A stretch of 64,000 nucleotides of DNA, taken from the IMG/VR virus record IMGVR_UViG_3300036780_000171, positions 1-64,000 of that record; one strand, given 5' to 3'. This DNA is from a virus. Positions 1 through 7,680 of this stretch are shown here, piece after piece. A model generated the notes under the pieces. It saw only the letters and a list, made by a program, of their open reading frames with translations, searched no databases and was not told where the DNA came from. A program made the translations under genes and the position numbers. Within the stretch, counting starts at the first letter, position 1. Each line of letters starts with the position of its first letter.

Positions 1-82
1 GTTTGCCATTGTGGTAGGCATAGTCTGTATCGTCAAGTATATCTACTTGCATAGAGAATTTTTTAAATAATCTTTGCAAAAC

Positions 83-124
83 TGTGGATAACTACTTGAA
101 TATATTATTGTGGTGGTGTATTAT
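83..124 (+). promoter_or_regulatory. DnaA box plus promoter
   Basis: A perfect DnaA box (TGTGGATAA, complement of TTATCCACA) at 83-91 is followed by -35 TTGAAT (96-101), a 17-bp spacer ending GTGGTG, and -10 TATTAT (119-124). The same arrangement recurs at 51258-51299 and, reversed, at 39668-39710. It should drive the gene starting at 169, which has a 5' leader with a ribosome site. Confidence 0.75.
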
Positions 125-168
125 TAAAGGGTATTGATAAATTAAGTTTATTGAAAGGCGAAAAAGCA

Positions 169-435
169 ATGAACTACACAGATTTAGAAAAGCAATTTAT
201 GGAAACACTAAAGGCAGAAGCCTATGGTGGTTTAACCTTCACGGGAGATATTAACCCAGTGGGGATGAAAAAGGCACAGAAAAGTGGTGTGGTTAGTAGC
301 CTAGTTAAGAAGAATATTTTGGTCATAGACGAAAGAGATGAATTGATAGGGTTGGTTCCTGAGAATGGTGATACATATGAAGCAGTTTGGGAATTCAGAG
401 GTGTAAAGGTAGCAGAATTAATGGAGAGGGCATAA
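169..435 (+). CDS. Small hypothetical early protein
   Basis: 88-residue protein of unknown function. The start at 169 is chosen because AAAGGCG lies just upstream; this leader (AAAGGCGAAAAA before ATG) is repeated before the genes at 41941 (minus) and 51343. It is soluble, with a basic middle (KKAQKSG, VKKN) and an acidic end. First gene after a DnaA-box promoter, so probably expressed early. No family recognised. Confidence 0.7.
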   Translation: MNYTDLEKQFMETLKAEAYGGLTFTGDINPVGMKKAQKSGVVSSLVKKNILVIDERDELIGLVPENGDTYEAVWEFRGVKVAELMERA

Positions 436-448
436 GCCCCTCTCTTTT
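424..448 (+). terminator. Intrinsic terminator overlapping stop codon
   Basis: GAGAGGG (424-430) pairs with CCCTCTC (438-444), a 7-bp stem followed by TTTT. It overlaps the stop codon of the upstream gene and could reduce read-through into the gene at 464. Confidence 0.6.
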
Positions 449-463
449 AGAAAGGCTACTATA

Positions 464-682
464 ATGATAGTAATAACTAGAATCACAGCGGTTCAAGAAG
501 GCTCATGTACGGGTGAAGGATATATGCCTAGTGAAGATGCAACTATCTACGGTATGGGTAATGACCAAAAAATGTACTACTGGGGCAGAACTAAAAGCAC
601 TAGAATCGAGCACGAACCGGATGAGGAAGGTAATCAATACCACTATGAGCATGAGTGGGGATGGAAGCCTTATGAGCCATAA
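464..682 (+). CDS. Small acidic hypothetical protein
   Basis: 72 residues, rich in Tyr, Glu and His near the C-terminus (HYEHEWGW). AAAGG lies 9 nt upstream of the ATG. No membrane segment and no family recognised. Confidence 0.6.
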   Translation: MIVITRITAVQEGSCTGEGYMPSEDATIYGMGNDQKMYYWGRTKSTRIEHEPDEEGNQYHYEHEWGWKPYEP

Positions 683-688
683 CACTAT

Positions 689-728
689 GGGCGGTACCGG
701 GTATGGCGGTTCGACTCCGCAACCGCCT
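689..728 (+). other. tRNA-like acceptor/T-arm minihelix
   Basis: GGGCGGT (689-695) pairs with ACCGCCT (722-728). Inside is a 4-bp stem GCGG/CCGC (706-709 with 717-720) around a canonical T-loop TTCGACT. It looks like a tRNA lacking the D and anticodon arms, or the tRNA-like end of a larger RNA. It lies between two coding regions and has no CCA. Function unknown. Confidence 0.35.
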
Positions 729-744
729 CGCCTAAAGGTTTGTC

Positions 745-966
745 ATGGATAACGATATATCTGCAAAATACGAGAAAAATGGCATTGTAATTTTATTTAA
801 TTTCAATAGAGACGAAGTCATTTTTAAAAAGAATGGCCTAACTATTAGCATACCATTTGAAACTTTTAAAGATTTTGCCAAAGAAATGGAAAATGCAGTA
901 ACTGAACTTGACAAAGAAGTTAACGAAATGCTTTATGATAAAATTCTCAAAAGGAAACACCTATGA
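745..966 (+). CDS. Small hypothetical protein
   Basis: 73 residues, with an N-terminal beta-rich half (GIVILFNF) and a C-terminal acidic and basic helix. It overlaps the next gene by an ATGA junction, so the two are probably translated together. No family recognised. Confidence 0.6.
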   Translation: MDNDISAKYEKNGIVILFNFNRDEVIFKKNGLTISIPFETFKDFAKEMENAVTELDKEVNEMLYDKILKRKHL

Positions 967-1427
967 GATTTCGTTGGACAATCGACGAACTAAATGCCGC
1001 CAGTGATATGCTCATATTACGCAGCCTAGTGGTCGAAAGAAAGTCAAACCTTACCAATGTATATTCTCCGCTCGCAAAACGGTTAGACAAGCTGTACGCT
1101 AAGCTAGATGGACAAATACTGCATGAACAATCTACAACGCCAACTTCTGCTATGAATGAAGTCTGGCGCATTATCGAAAATGCCAGACAGAGATTAAATC
1201 CCGATTTATACGATGCAGACAAGCTGCTGGAAAAAGCGCAGCATATTGTACTTAATTATAAGCCGCCCGACCCACCGGAACCATCGGTTTGTAAAAGGGC
1301 TGGCGAGAAACTAGACAATCAAGAATGTATTGCGCTCGGTGAGTGTTCTTGGTTTCGCCACAGCCAGGACTCATTTAGATTATATCCTGAATTAAGTAAT
1401 GTTCCACCAGGATATCGAGATGAATGA
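963..1427 (+). CDS. Hypothetical protein with Cys motif
   Basis: 154 residues. The first 100 are predicted helical; the C-terminal part has three Cys (CKRAG, CIALGEC) and a proline-rich hinge (KPPDPPEP). It starts in an ATGA overlap with the gene before. Not assigned to a family. Confidence 0.6.
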   Translation: MRFRWTIDELNAASDMLILRSLVVERKSNLTNVYSPLAKRLDKLYAKLDGQILHEQSTTPTSAMNEVWRIIENARQRLNPDLYDADKLLEKAQHIVLNYKPPDPPEPSVCKRAGEKLDNQECIALGECSWFRHSQDSFRLYPELSNVPPGYRDE

Positions 1428-1764
1428 CCAACCTGAATTTCGAGCCTGGAATAATATTGATAAAGTTATGGTTGGGTGGGATTATTTTGAAAAATGCCCC
1501 GAAGAATTTGTAGGCCAGCCAGAAGAACTCGAAATAATGCAATATACCGGCAAGAAAGATGCTAATGGAACAAAAATCTTCGCCAGCGACATTATAGAAT
1601 ACTTTGGCATTAGAAAAATTGTCGGCTGGAATAATGAGCTTTCGATGTGGGGTTTGAAGCGAAGTATTGACGGTAAGTTCCACGAGCAGTTTGCCACGGT
1701 CGACTTGGAAAAAAGCGTGGTGATTGGCAACACTTTTCAGAATAGTAAACTTTTGGAGCAATAA
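1420..1764 (+). CDS. YopX family phage protein
   Basis: 114 residues with the YopX family layout: N-terminal EFRAW, central MQYTGKKDANG followed by an IFASDII strand, and C-terminal VVIGNTFQNSKLL. YopX proteins are widespread in phages and their role is unknown. The start at 1420 was chosen over 1399 because family members begin a few residues before FRAW and AGGA precedes it. A second paralogue lies at 27331-27780 on the other strand. Confidence 0.85.
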   Translation: MNDQPEFRAWNNIDKVMVGWDYFEKCPEEFVGQPEELEIMQYTGKKDANGTKIFASDIIEYFGIRKIVGWNNELSMWGLKRSIDGKFHEQFATVDLEKSVVIGNTFQNSKLLEQ

Positions 1765-1765
1765 C

Positions 1766-1948
1766 GTGAACAAATCAGTCGTTATCCGGCCATGTGCAGA
1801 ATGTGAATATATGCAATATAGCAAGCGCGATAAACTACAAATTGTGCTCTGTTATCATTGTTACAACTGGTTTGGCTCCGATAAGGAAAAACGATTTTAC
1901 TGCGAAGTATGTAAACCCAAGTTTGAGAATGAAAGGACTAACCAATGA
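1766..1948 (+). CDS. Zinc-ribbon small protein
   Basis: 60 residues from a GTG start. Three CxxC pairs (CAEC, CYHC, CEVC) indicate a zinc-binding fold. It overlaps the next gene through ATGA. Phages often encode such proteins as transcription or nucleic-acid adaptors; the specific role here is unknown. Confidence 0.65.
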   Translation: MNKSVVIRPCAECEYMQYSKRDKLQIVLCYHCYNWFGSDKEKRFYCEVCKPKFENERTNQ

Positions 1949-2250
1949 AAGGTGAAGGTCGCAAAAGACAAGAAATTCCAAACGGCACTATAGTTGGCAC
2001 CACTAAAATTCTCTTTAGAACCAATAGAAAAACTGGTAGGCCAGGCGACAACGAACAATACTTATATGCCGGAGAATGTCTTAGGTGTGGCACCATTCAA
2101 GAAAGACGTATAGGCGATTTTCGAGAACGCAAACGGTGCGTAAATTGCCCGCCACAAAAAAGTTACCAACGACCTATTGTAGTACGAACTTTTGTCAGTA
2201 TAAATAATATAAAAACACCAGTGGCCAAGGGTATATATGGAGATAGTTAA
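1945..2250 (+). CDS. Basic zinc-finger-like protein
   Basis: 101 residues, strongly basic, with paired cysteines (CLRCG, CVNCP) that probably bind zinc. The N-terminal part resembles small phage proteins found beside HNH genes, but no HNH residues are visible. ATGA overlap upstream and TAATG overlap downstream place it in one operon. Confidence 0.6.
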   Translation: MKGEGRKRQEIPNGTIVGTTKILFRTNRKTGRPGDNEQYLYAGECLRCGTIQERRIGDFRERKRCVNCPPQKSYQRPIVVRTFVSINNIKTPVAKGIYGDS

Positions 2251-2351
2251 TGTCGCAGGCAGATAATAGGGAAAAATGGATTAACTGGATAATCAATGGC
2301 GGCGAGATGCCGACTATCGAGTTACCGAAAGTGCCAGATGTCAAATTATAA
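2250..2351 (+). CDS. 33-residue hypothetical protein
   Basis: A short ORF whose ATG overlaps the preceding TAA (TAATG) and whose end overlaps the next start. It has a Trp-rich N-terminal helix (KWINWIIN). Kept because of its tight coupling on both sides; expression is inferred. Confidence 0.45.
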   Translation: MSQADNREKWINWIINGGEMPTIELPKVPDVKL

Positions 2352-2535
2352 GAAGACAGATATAATTTGTTTCGTATGCGGTAAGATGTTTCCTACTTAC
2401 TGGAAATTTTGGTGGCATATATGGGATGGCGAACATCCTAATTATGTTGATTACTGTTACACCCCCAAACTCAAACAACGCAAAGACTATCCAATGGTTT
2501 ACGACCTAATCAACTTTATTAAAAAAAGAAGTTAA
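2338..2535 (+). CDS. Zinc-finger-like small protein
   Basis: 65 residues with CFVC near the N-terminus and a downstream His/Cys (WHIWDGEH, YCYTP) that could complete a zinc site. Last gene of the left plus-strand block; its stop codon abuts the stop of the convergent gene at 2536. Confidence 0.6.
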   Translation: MSNYKKTDIICFVCGKMFPTYWKFWWHIWDGEHPNYVDYCYTPKLKQRKDYPMVYDLINFIKKRS

Positions 2536-2754
2536 TTATCTAGCATCATTCACGCCTTGAGAAGCGCGTAATGCCTTGCGGGTTTCATTCTGCACGTTAA
2601 TCACTTCAGTTTGTAATGCTGGGTCACGCAGCTGATTCATGGTGCTAACAACTACTGCACCCTCTGACCAAGGATGTGTACCGTCATTATTATTTGGTAC
2701 CGTGCGTGAAACGCTGCTGGTTGCTGGTGCCGTTGCATCTGCTACATATGGCAT
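2536..2754 (-). CDS. Small late hypothetical protein
   Basis: 72 residues, Ala/Thr/Val-rich. The start at 2754 was preferred to an ATG 10 codons upstream because AGGAG sits 8 nt before it. It lies at the distal end of the capsid block, so a minor virion component is possible but not shown. Confidence 0.55.
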   Translation of the reverse strand: MPYVADATAPATSSVSRTVPNNNDGTHPWSEGAVVVSTMNQLRDPALQTEVINVQNETRKALRASQGVNDAR

Positions 2755-2798
2755 ATCTTTTTCTCCTAATAAACTGTTTTCCATTGTAAACTAGAGTA

Positions 2799-3788
2799 TT
2801 ATGCTGCGCAAGCTTTTTGGTAGGCTTTAGAAGCTTGTTCTGGCGTGTCATACGTGCCTAGGTGCTTCTTTTTACCATCAACTTTTGTAAATGCGGTGAA
2901 GCGGCCGTTACGTTGGGTGCCGACACCGCGTAGACCAACCTTGCTGCTATGGCCGGTATATCGTACACCAATTCGGTCTTTATTGCTTTTGATTTTCATA
3001 AGTTTTACACATTCGGGGCTGCAATATTTTTGGCCGTAGCAGCCGGGTTTGGCTTCCCAGGTATTGATACAATCGGGGCGTTGGCAGGTCAGAGTACGTT
3101 TATCATGTTTAGCAGTGGCATTAGCTGCACATGCTCTGCTGCAGTATTGCTGGTGATGCCTGCCGCCAATTGGAATTTCCCAGATTTTACCGCAATATAG
3201 GCACGCATGGGTTGGACGGGGCTGGTTTTTACGGGCTTTATTATAAGCAATTGCTGCTGCAGGATTATGGGGAGTAAGCTTTAAATCAATATCGGTCTTT
3301 TTCCTGTGACATTTCTTACATAATGTCTGCCCACAAGCGATATTCCATAGTTCTATACTTGCCAGTGCCTTCTCTATCGAGTTAATCTTGTTATTTTCAA
3401 GTATCTTATAGAACATGACTGGATAATGGTCAGCATGTAGGTATACACCACGCTCACCACAATCTTTATTCTGGCACGTATAGTCATCTCGTTCGAATAC
3501 TGCTTTACGCCAAGCTTTATATTCCGGCAATCGCCGTATCTTTTCTGCCAATTTTGATACACCGCCTTTCCAGTTTGGATTATTAGCTCCCATTATTCTA
3601 GTATCGCGTTTCTTGAAAGCATTAGCTGGTTTATAGCCTTTTCTATATGTATTGCCTTTAGAGTGACAAGAATGTGAGCAAAACTTTTGCTTTAGCTGAC
3701 TCTTATATATGTTGGTAACTAAATTGTTACACCCATTTCTCGCACATTTTCTTTTCCATAGATTATTTTCGAAGTAAGTTATTTCCAT
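2799..3788 (-). CDS. HNH endonuclease with zinc fingers and AP2 domain
   Basis: 329 residues. In order: a Cys zinc finger (about 15-45), an HNH core near 100-165 (CQNKDCGERG, LHADHYPV, CKKCHRKK), two further Cys fingers (about 190-265) and a C-terminal AP2-type DNA-binding domain (LRGVGTQRNGRF, LGTYDTPEQA). This is a free-standing homing-type nuclease. It has its own leaderless promoter and sits just beyond the capsid terminator. No effect on neighbouring genes is visible. Confidence 0.88.
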   Translation of the reverse strand: MEITYFENNLWKRKCARNGCNNLVTNIYKSQLKQKFCSHSCHSKGNTYRKGYKPANAFKKRDTRIMGANNPNWKGGVSKLAEKIRRLPEYKAWRKAVFERDDYTCQNKDCGERGVYLHADHYPVMFYKILENNKINSIEKALASIELWNIACGQTLCKKCHRKKTDIDLKLTPHNPAAAIAYNKARKNQPRPTHACLYCGKIWEIPIGGRHHQQYCSRACAANATAKHDKRTLTCQRPDCINTWEAKPGCYGQKYCSPECVKLMKIKSNKDRIGVRYTGHSSKVGLRGVGTQRNGRFTAFTKVDGKKKHLGTYDTPEQASKAYQKACAA

Positions 3789-3794
3789 CTATTT

Positions 3795-3823
3795 ATTATA
3801 TTATAGTTCCGGTTAAAATAAAA
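3795..3823 (-). promoter_or_regulatory. Promoter of HNH gene
   Basis: -10 TATAAT (3800-3795) lies 7 bp before the ATG, so the transcript should be leaderless. The -35 (TTTTAT) is weak and coincides with the T-tract of the upstream terminator. Confidence 0.5.
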
Positions 3824-3847
3824 GAACTCCCATAACAACGGGAGTTC
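3811..3847 (-). terminator. Terminator after major capsid gene
   Basis: Read on the minus strand, GAACTCCC and GGGAGTTC form an 8-bp stem (3847-3840 with 3831-3824) with an 8-nt loop, followed by TTTTATTTT. It ends the capsid transcript. Confidence 0.8.
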
Positions 3848-3889
3848 AACGAAGCTAACACTGTAGTTCGTGCTATATTATGACATATA

Positions 3890-5170
3890 TCACGAGACTG
3901 TGCCAGTCCCGATTATGCTGAAACTGCTAGCAAAATGAGCGTGGAAGTTCATACGTGAAACGGCACGCAAAGCTGTCATGTCCTGTTCAGCCAAGTTAAT
4001 GGTTGTGCCATCACTTCCCTGAATAGTACCCTCAAGCAATGTGGTCAGTTGTAGACCGCGCTTCATGATGAGATATGCATAGCTCATGTCACCGAAAGCA
4101 ATGAAGCCCTTGTTGTTCGCGTCTTGTCCAAGACCTGGAAGAACCTCTGTCAGCGTGTACGGGTAACCCCAAATCGTACCGTCTGCCACACCGTTTGGAC
4201 CGGGTGACCAGATGTAACGACCGTAGTTATCCTTAATACGCTGGATAAGGCCGAGCAGAGTCTTTTCGAAGTAGAACCGGCCATTTTTCATCGCCGGTGT
4301 CGGGATGTTGTAAATGGCTTGGTTCAAATGATCGAAGGTCAGGCTAGTAACACTGGAGCCAACCGGCACAGTGAATACTCCAGATTGGTGGAATAGACCT
4401 GTGGTTGGGTCAAGAAATCCTAGATAGTCCTGCCAACGAGCATTTTCACGAGCATAGTCAATGGTCAATTCATTGTAAACATTAACGGGGCTGTCCTGCA
4501 CAAGTTCGTCAGAAAGCGCGGCAATGGCAGCGAACTTACGAAGCGGAATGAGCGTTTGCCCAAACTGCATCTTAGTACCGCTCTTTGCAGCACCTTCCGC
4601 GATTTCGTACATTGAAACCGAACCAGTCTTTTTGTTGAGTGTAACAGCGTTGCTGTTTGTCTCATAAAGCCGTGCGAACTGACGCACAACACCAAATTGC
4701 TCTTCAAGGCGAATAACATCGGCCAAGAAGTCGGCTGGTGGAACAAGGTACGCACCATCTGCAGAAGTACCAGTAGCTTCACCCAAGTATCCGGCCTTAA
4801 CTTGCGTATCAATGGCTTCGGCGTTCAAATCGCTCAAGGCTTTGCGGTCATCTGTATAGATGGCCTTCACCTGCTCGAAGAAGAAACGTTCCTTACCAAG
4901 AGACTCAAGTTTAGACTTTACGGTTACTACAGGTTTCACATCTTTGTCGGTCGCGCCCGGGTTTGTAGCATCCTTGCGAACTACGCCCTCGATACTTTCC
5001 AGCTTCTTTTCAACCATTTCGTCAACGCTGCCTTTTACAGCTTCGTCAACCATGGTTTTTAGAGCCGGTGCCAACTCGGCAGCAATAGCTTTAGCTACGG
5101 CATCATCAACCTCGATAACGTCATCTTTCTTGTCTTTGACGTCGTCAGCAGTTGTTGTTTGCTTACTCAT
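3890..5170 (-). CDS. Major capsid protein, HK97 fold
   Basis: 426 residues. The first 90 or so are acidic and helical (DDVKDKKDD, DEAVKGSVDEM), like an HK97 delta/scaffolding domain removed by the protease. The rest matches phage_capsid family features: an E-loop region, SNAVTLNKKTG, and a C-terminal stretch with IAFGDMSYAYLI and an RMNFHAHF strand. The neighbouring protease gene is transcribed just before it. A strong terminator follows. Confidence 0.9.
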   Translation of the reverse strand: MSKQTTTADDVKDKKDDVIEVDDAVAKAIAAELAPALKTMVDEAVKGSVDEMVEKKLESIEGVVRKDATNPGATDKDVKPVVTVKSKLESLGKERFFFEQVKAIYTDDRKALSDLNAEAIDTQVKAGYLGEATGTSADGAYLVPPADFLADVIRLEEQFGVVRQFARLYETNSNAVTLNKKTGSVSMYEIAEGAAKSGTKMQFGQTLIPLRKFAAIAALSDELVQDSPVNVYNELTIDYARENARWQDYLGFLDPTTGLFHQSGVFTVPVGSSVTSLTFDHLNQAIYNIPTPAMKNGRFYFEKTLLGLIQRIKDNYGRYIWSPGPNGVADGTIWGYPYTLTEVLPGLGQDANNKGFIAFGDMSYAYLIMKRGLQLTTLLEGTIQGSDGTTINLAEQDMTALRAVSRMNFHAHFASSFSIIGTGTVS

Positions 5171-5211
5171 GCGAAAATACCTAATTTAATTAAAGATAGC
5201 GGCGAATTATC

Positions 5212-7089
5212 TTAGTGAAGCGCCTTTAGCTCATTGAGTACCAGCTCGACTACTCTGTCACCGGCTTGAGCCGTCTTCTTGGCTTGTGCCAAGACTACTC
5301 TGCGCTTTCGCACTTCCGCGTGAGTATCAGCGTTTGTGGTATCGAGGGAGTTCACCTTGGACTCCAACGCCACAGCTATCTTCGTAAAGGTAGCGGCTAA
5401 TTGTTTTAGATTATCGTCAGAAAGTTTGCTGATGTCAAGTTTTTTTAAATCGTCAAGTGAACGAACGGTATTGGACGCTTGTGGGTTATCATTGCCGCCG
5501 GTTGACATGGCGTGCTCGCCCATGTCGCCACCATCACCCATGCCCATATCGCCAGCACCGTTGCGGTTACCGCTTTGCTCATCATCTTGGTGGTCTTCAT
5601 CAGGATTTGGTACGCCAAGCGCTTGTGACATGTCTACTTGTAACTGGTCAACAATTTTATCTACTTGTGAAATGGCTTGCAGCACGTTCAGCCACAGATT
5701 TTCATTGTTATTGTCATCGTCCTTGCCAACCAAGGCTTTGCCAGGCTGTACGTTCGCATCGTTATTATTACCAGTAACAACAGTATTGGAAGGCGATGGT
5801 GTTGGCGGATTTTGTGGATTATTGCCACCGGCCGGAGCGGGTTGTTCAGGCTGTGGCTGCAGCGGGTCAGGTTCCATGCTGTCGTCCTTGGTAATGGCTA
5901 CTAATAGTTCTTTGCGACGCTCTGTAGTAACTCCCTTTTTAAGCGACTGGCTAGAGTAAACGGTTTCATCGTCTTCGGGTGTATCGTCGTCATCAGGTGG
6001 GGTATAGCTGCCATCAGCGACTTGCCCGAGCAGACCAGCAGTTTCCTTGAGTAAATCGTTAAAATTTTCGGCCGGTGTATCAGGCGAGCAGTATACGTCA
6101 ACAAATGCCCACCAAATATCCATGACACCATCAAGGTTTTGGTACTTTTCGTCAAGCTCCTGTTCCTCGGCTATCTCATCAGCCACCGCGCCTTTATCAA
6201 CAATTTCGTCGGTAATAGCTTTCATATCAGGCACATCTTTGTCAAATTTCTTATAATATTTTTTAATTTGAGCATATACGGCCGATTTATCACTTTCTGG
6301 AATATTCACGCCACCACGAGCGCCATTTACCGCACCCATAGCCGCGCTGACACCATTCCAAACGGCTTTCAAGCTGCCGTCCATAACTTGAGCAAATGGT
6401 AACTTATATCCGCCTTGTTTGTCGGCATTTTCAGGGTCAACCCAAAAGAAGGCTTTGCGATACTTGCTAAAGTCAATATTACCATCGCTATCGCTTGCCC
6501 ATTCCTTAACAGAACTAATGGCCTTGCCCTTATCCCAAGCAGTACCTTCATCAGCGACTGGCAAGTCGCTTGAAATAGCACCCTTGAAAACCACATGGAT
6601 ATACTTGGCTTCTTTTTGCGTCAGATTCAGACCACGGGTCGTAATAGCTGCTAAAGCATTCGCCGGAACAGGTACCACACTAAATTCTGCCATCTCACTT
6701 TTAGTATACGTATCACCATCAATTTCCTCGGGAACAAAGCCAATCGAAAGCGCACAAACACCTTCTTTAATAACCTTACTTACAAAAGATGCTTGCGGAT
6801 TAAAATCAGTAAATAGTTTAAATCTGGATAATAGCTCACCAGTTTTTGTTTTAGTCAGACTAATAGCTTTGCCAATAATATTTTCCGAGTGCTCGTAATC
6901 GTGGCCGAAAAGGACAATCGGGTTGGTGGTAATAAAGGCGTGTGTATCCAAGCCGCTAACCTGGATTTTCTCACCTTGACGGTCAAGGTCACTGGTGGCC
7001 ACGATACCTTCAAACGTACCATCGCCTAAGTCTTTTACTTTTGTAAAGTTTCCGTCTAGGTAAAGCCGCTTAGCGTTCGTTACTTTCAT
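5212..7089 (-). CDS. Prohead maturation protease with scaffold-like extension
   Basis: 625 residues, far longer than a simple HK97 protease (about 180-230). Residues 1-165 look like the S78-type protease: an N-terminal FEGIVATSDLDRQGE strand, the His region FGHDYEHSE, and the serine region VCALSIGFVPEE. A middle part (about 170-300) resembles a domain often fused to phage proteases (AFFWVDPENADK, YKLPFAQVMDG). The rest is low-complexity, rich in Asp, Asn, Pro and Gly, and ends in a coiled coil, as expected for a scaffold. Confidence 0.82.
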   Translation of the reverse strand: MKVTNAKRLYLDGNFTKVKDLGDGTFEGIVATSDLDRQGEKIQVSGLDTHAFITTNPIVLFGHDYEHSENIIGKAISLTKTKTGELLSRFKLFTDFNPQASFVSKVIKEGVCALSIGFVPEEIDGDTYTKSEMAEFSVVPVPANALAAITTRGLNLTQKEAKYIHVVFKGAISSDLPVADEGTAWDKGKAISSVKEWASDSDGNIDFSKYRKAFFWVDPENADKQGGYKLPFAQVMDGSLKAVWNGVSAAMGAVNGARGGVNIPESDKSAVYAQIKKYYKKFDKDVPDMKAITDEIVDKGAVADEIAEEQELDEKYQNLDGVMDIWWAFVDVYCSPDTPAENFNDLLKETAGLLGQVADGSYTPPDDDDTPEDDETVYSSQSLKKGVTTERRKELLVAITKDDSMEPDPLQPQPEQPAPAGGNNPQNPPTPSPSNTVVTGNNNDANVQPGKALVGKDDDNNNENLWLNVLQAISQVDKIVDQLQVDMSQALGVPNPDEDHQDDEQSGNRNGAGDMGMGDGGDMGEHAMSTGGNDNPQASNTVRSLDDLKKLDISKLSDDNLKQLAATFTKIAVALESKVNSLDTTNADTHAEVRKRRVVLAQAKKTAQAGDRVVELVLNELKALH

Positions 7090-7164
7090 ATTTTTCCTTA
7101 TTAAAAATCCCAGGCATGCAAAATAACTATATTTGCACGTCCGGGCTCTGCTGACCTCAACGGA

Positions 7165-7341
7165 CTATGCTTGTATAGTGGCAAACTCTGTTTCTTTTGT
7201 CAAGTTTTTTAGACCTGACTGCGTTATGAAGTTGACTTGCACCAGTTCTTTGCATTTATGGCATTTGACTTCACCAACGCAAACGCTCGCTTTGAGCAAT
7301 AGTACATGACATTTTGGGCAATAGATACTATGATTGGTCAT
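7165..7341 (-). CDS. Com-like zinc-finger protein
   Basis: 58 residues. The N-terminal half has two CxxC pairs with the spacing of phage Mu Com (IYCPKCHVLLLKA, VKCHKCKELV). Com in Mu is a translational activator that binds mRNA; here the target is unknown. Its start overlaps the end of the upstream gene by 14 nt. A TTGACA -35-like box lies inside its 3' end and could feed the protease gene. Confidence 0.6.
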   Translation of the reverse strand: MTNHSIYCPKCHVLLLKASVCVGEVKCHKCKELVQVNFITQSGLKNLTKETEFATIQA

Positions 7342-7666
7342 TATTGTTGGCTAATGCTTCTATACGCAGTGTCGATGATTCACGTTCGTTGCTCGCGTAA
7401 TTAATCTGTAGTATACCACGGTATACGCCGGGTTCAGGGCAATCAGCACCACCGGCTGTCCAACGATAGATACACTGGCCTGCCACCGGCTCGCTGATGG
7501 TACAAGAGTTGGAAGTATCATTGGTATTCTGGCCGGTTTTTAAATCACGTATCAGAAATTTAACGGTCGCGCTAGTCAGATTAACGATACTGCCATCGGT
7601 ACGCAAACAAGTGAATGTTATATCAGGAGCGCTATCACCGGCGACAATCTGGATAATTGGTTGCAT
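7328..7666 (-). CDS. BppU-like baseplate/tail protein
   Basis: 112 residues with the pattern of the BppU N-terminal domain found in many tailed phages: an early GDSAPDITF strand, VNLTSATVKFLIRD, a central CTISEPVAGQCIYRW and a final GVYRGILQINY strand. It probably belongs to the tail tip or fibre base. It follows the large fibre gene with 14 bp between them. Confidence 0.7.
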   Translation of the reverse strand: MQPIIQIVAGDSAPDITFTCLRTDGSIVNLTSATVKFLIRDLKTGQNTNDTSNSCTISEPVAGQCIYRWTAGGADCPEPGVYRGILQINYASNERESSTLRIEALANNNDQS

Positions 7667-7680
7667 GTTCCACCTTTCCC

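Noticed and set aside
689-728. Considered as the end of a tmRNA.
   Set aside because: No second tmRNA domain, tag frame or CCA is nearby; reported only as a minihelix.
1375-1824. A 149-residue minus-strand frame opposite the YopX gene.
   Set aside because: Antisense shadow; the plus-strand YopX and zinc-ribbon genes explain this region.
7119-7165. Possible regulatory hairpin and TTGACA promoter before the protease gene.
   Set aside because: The -35 is good but no -10 lies at 16-18 bp (TATACA is 20 bp away); mentioned under the Com-like gene only.
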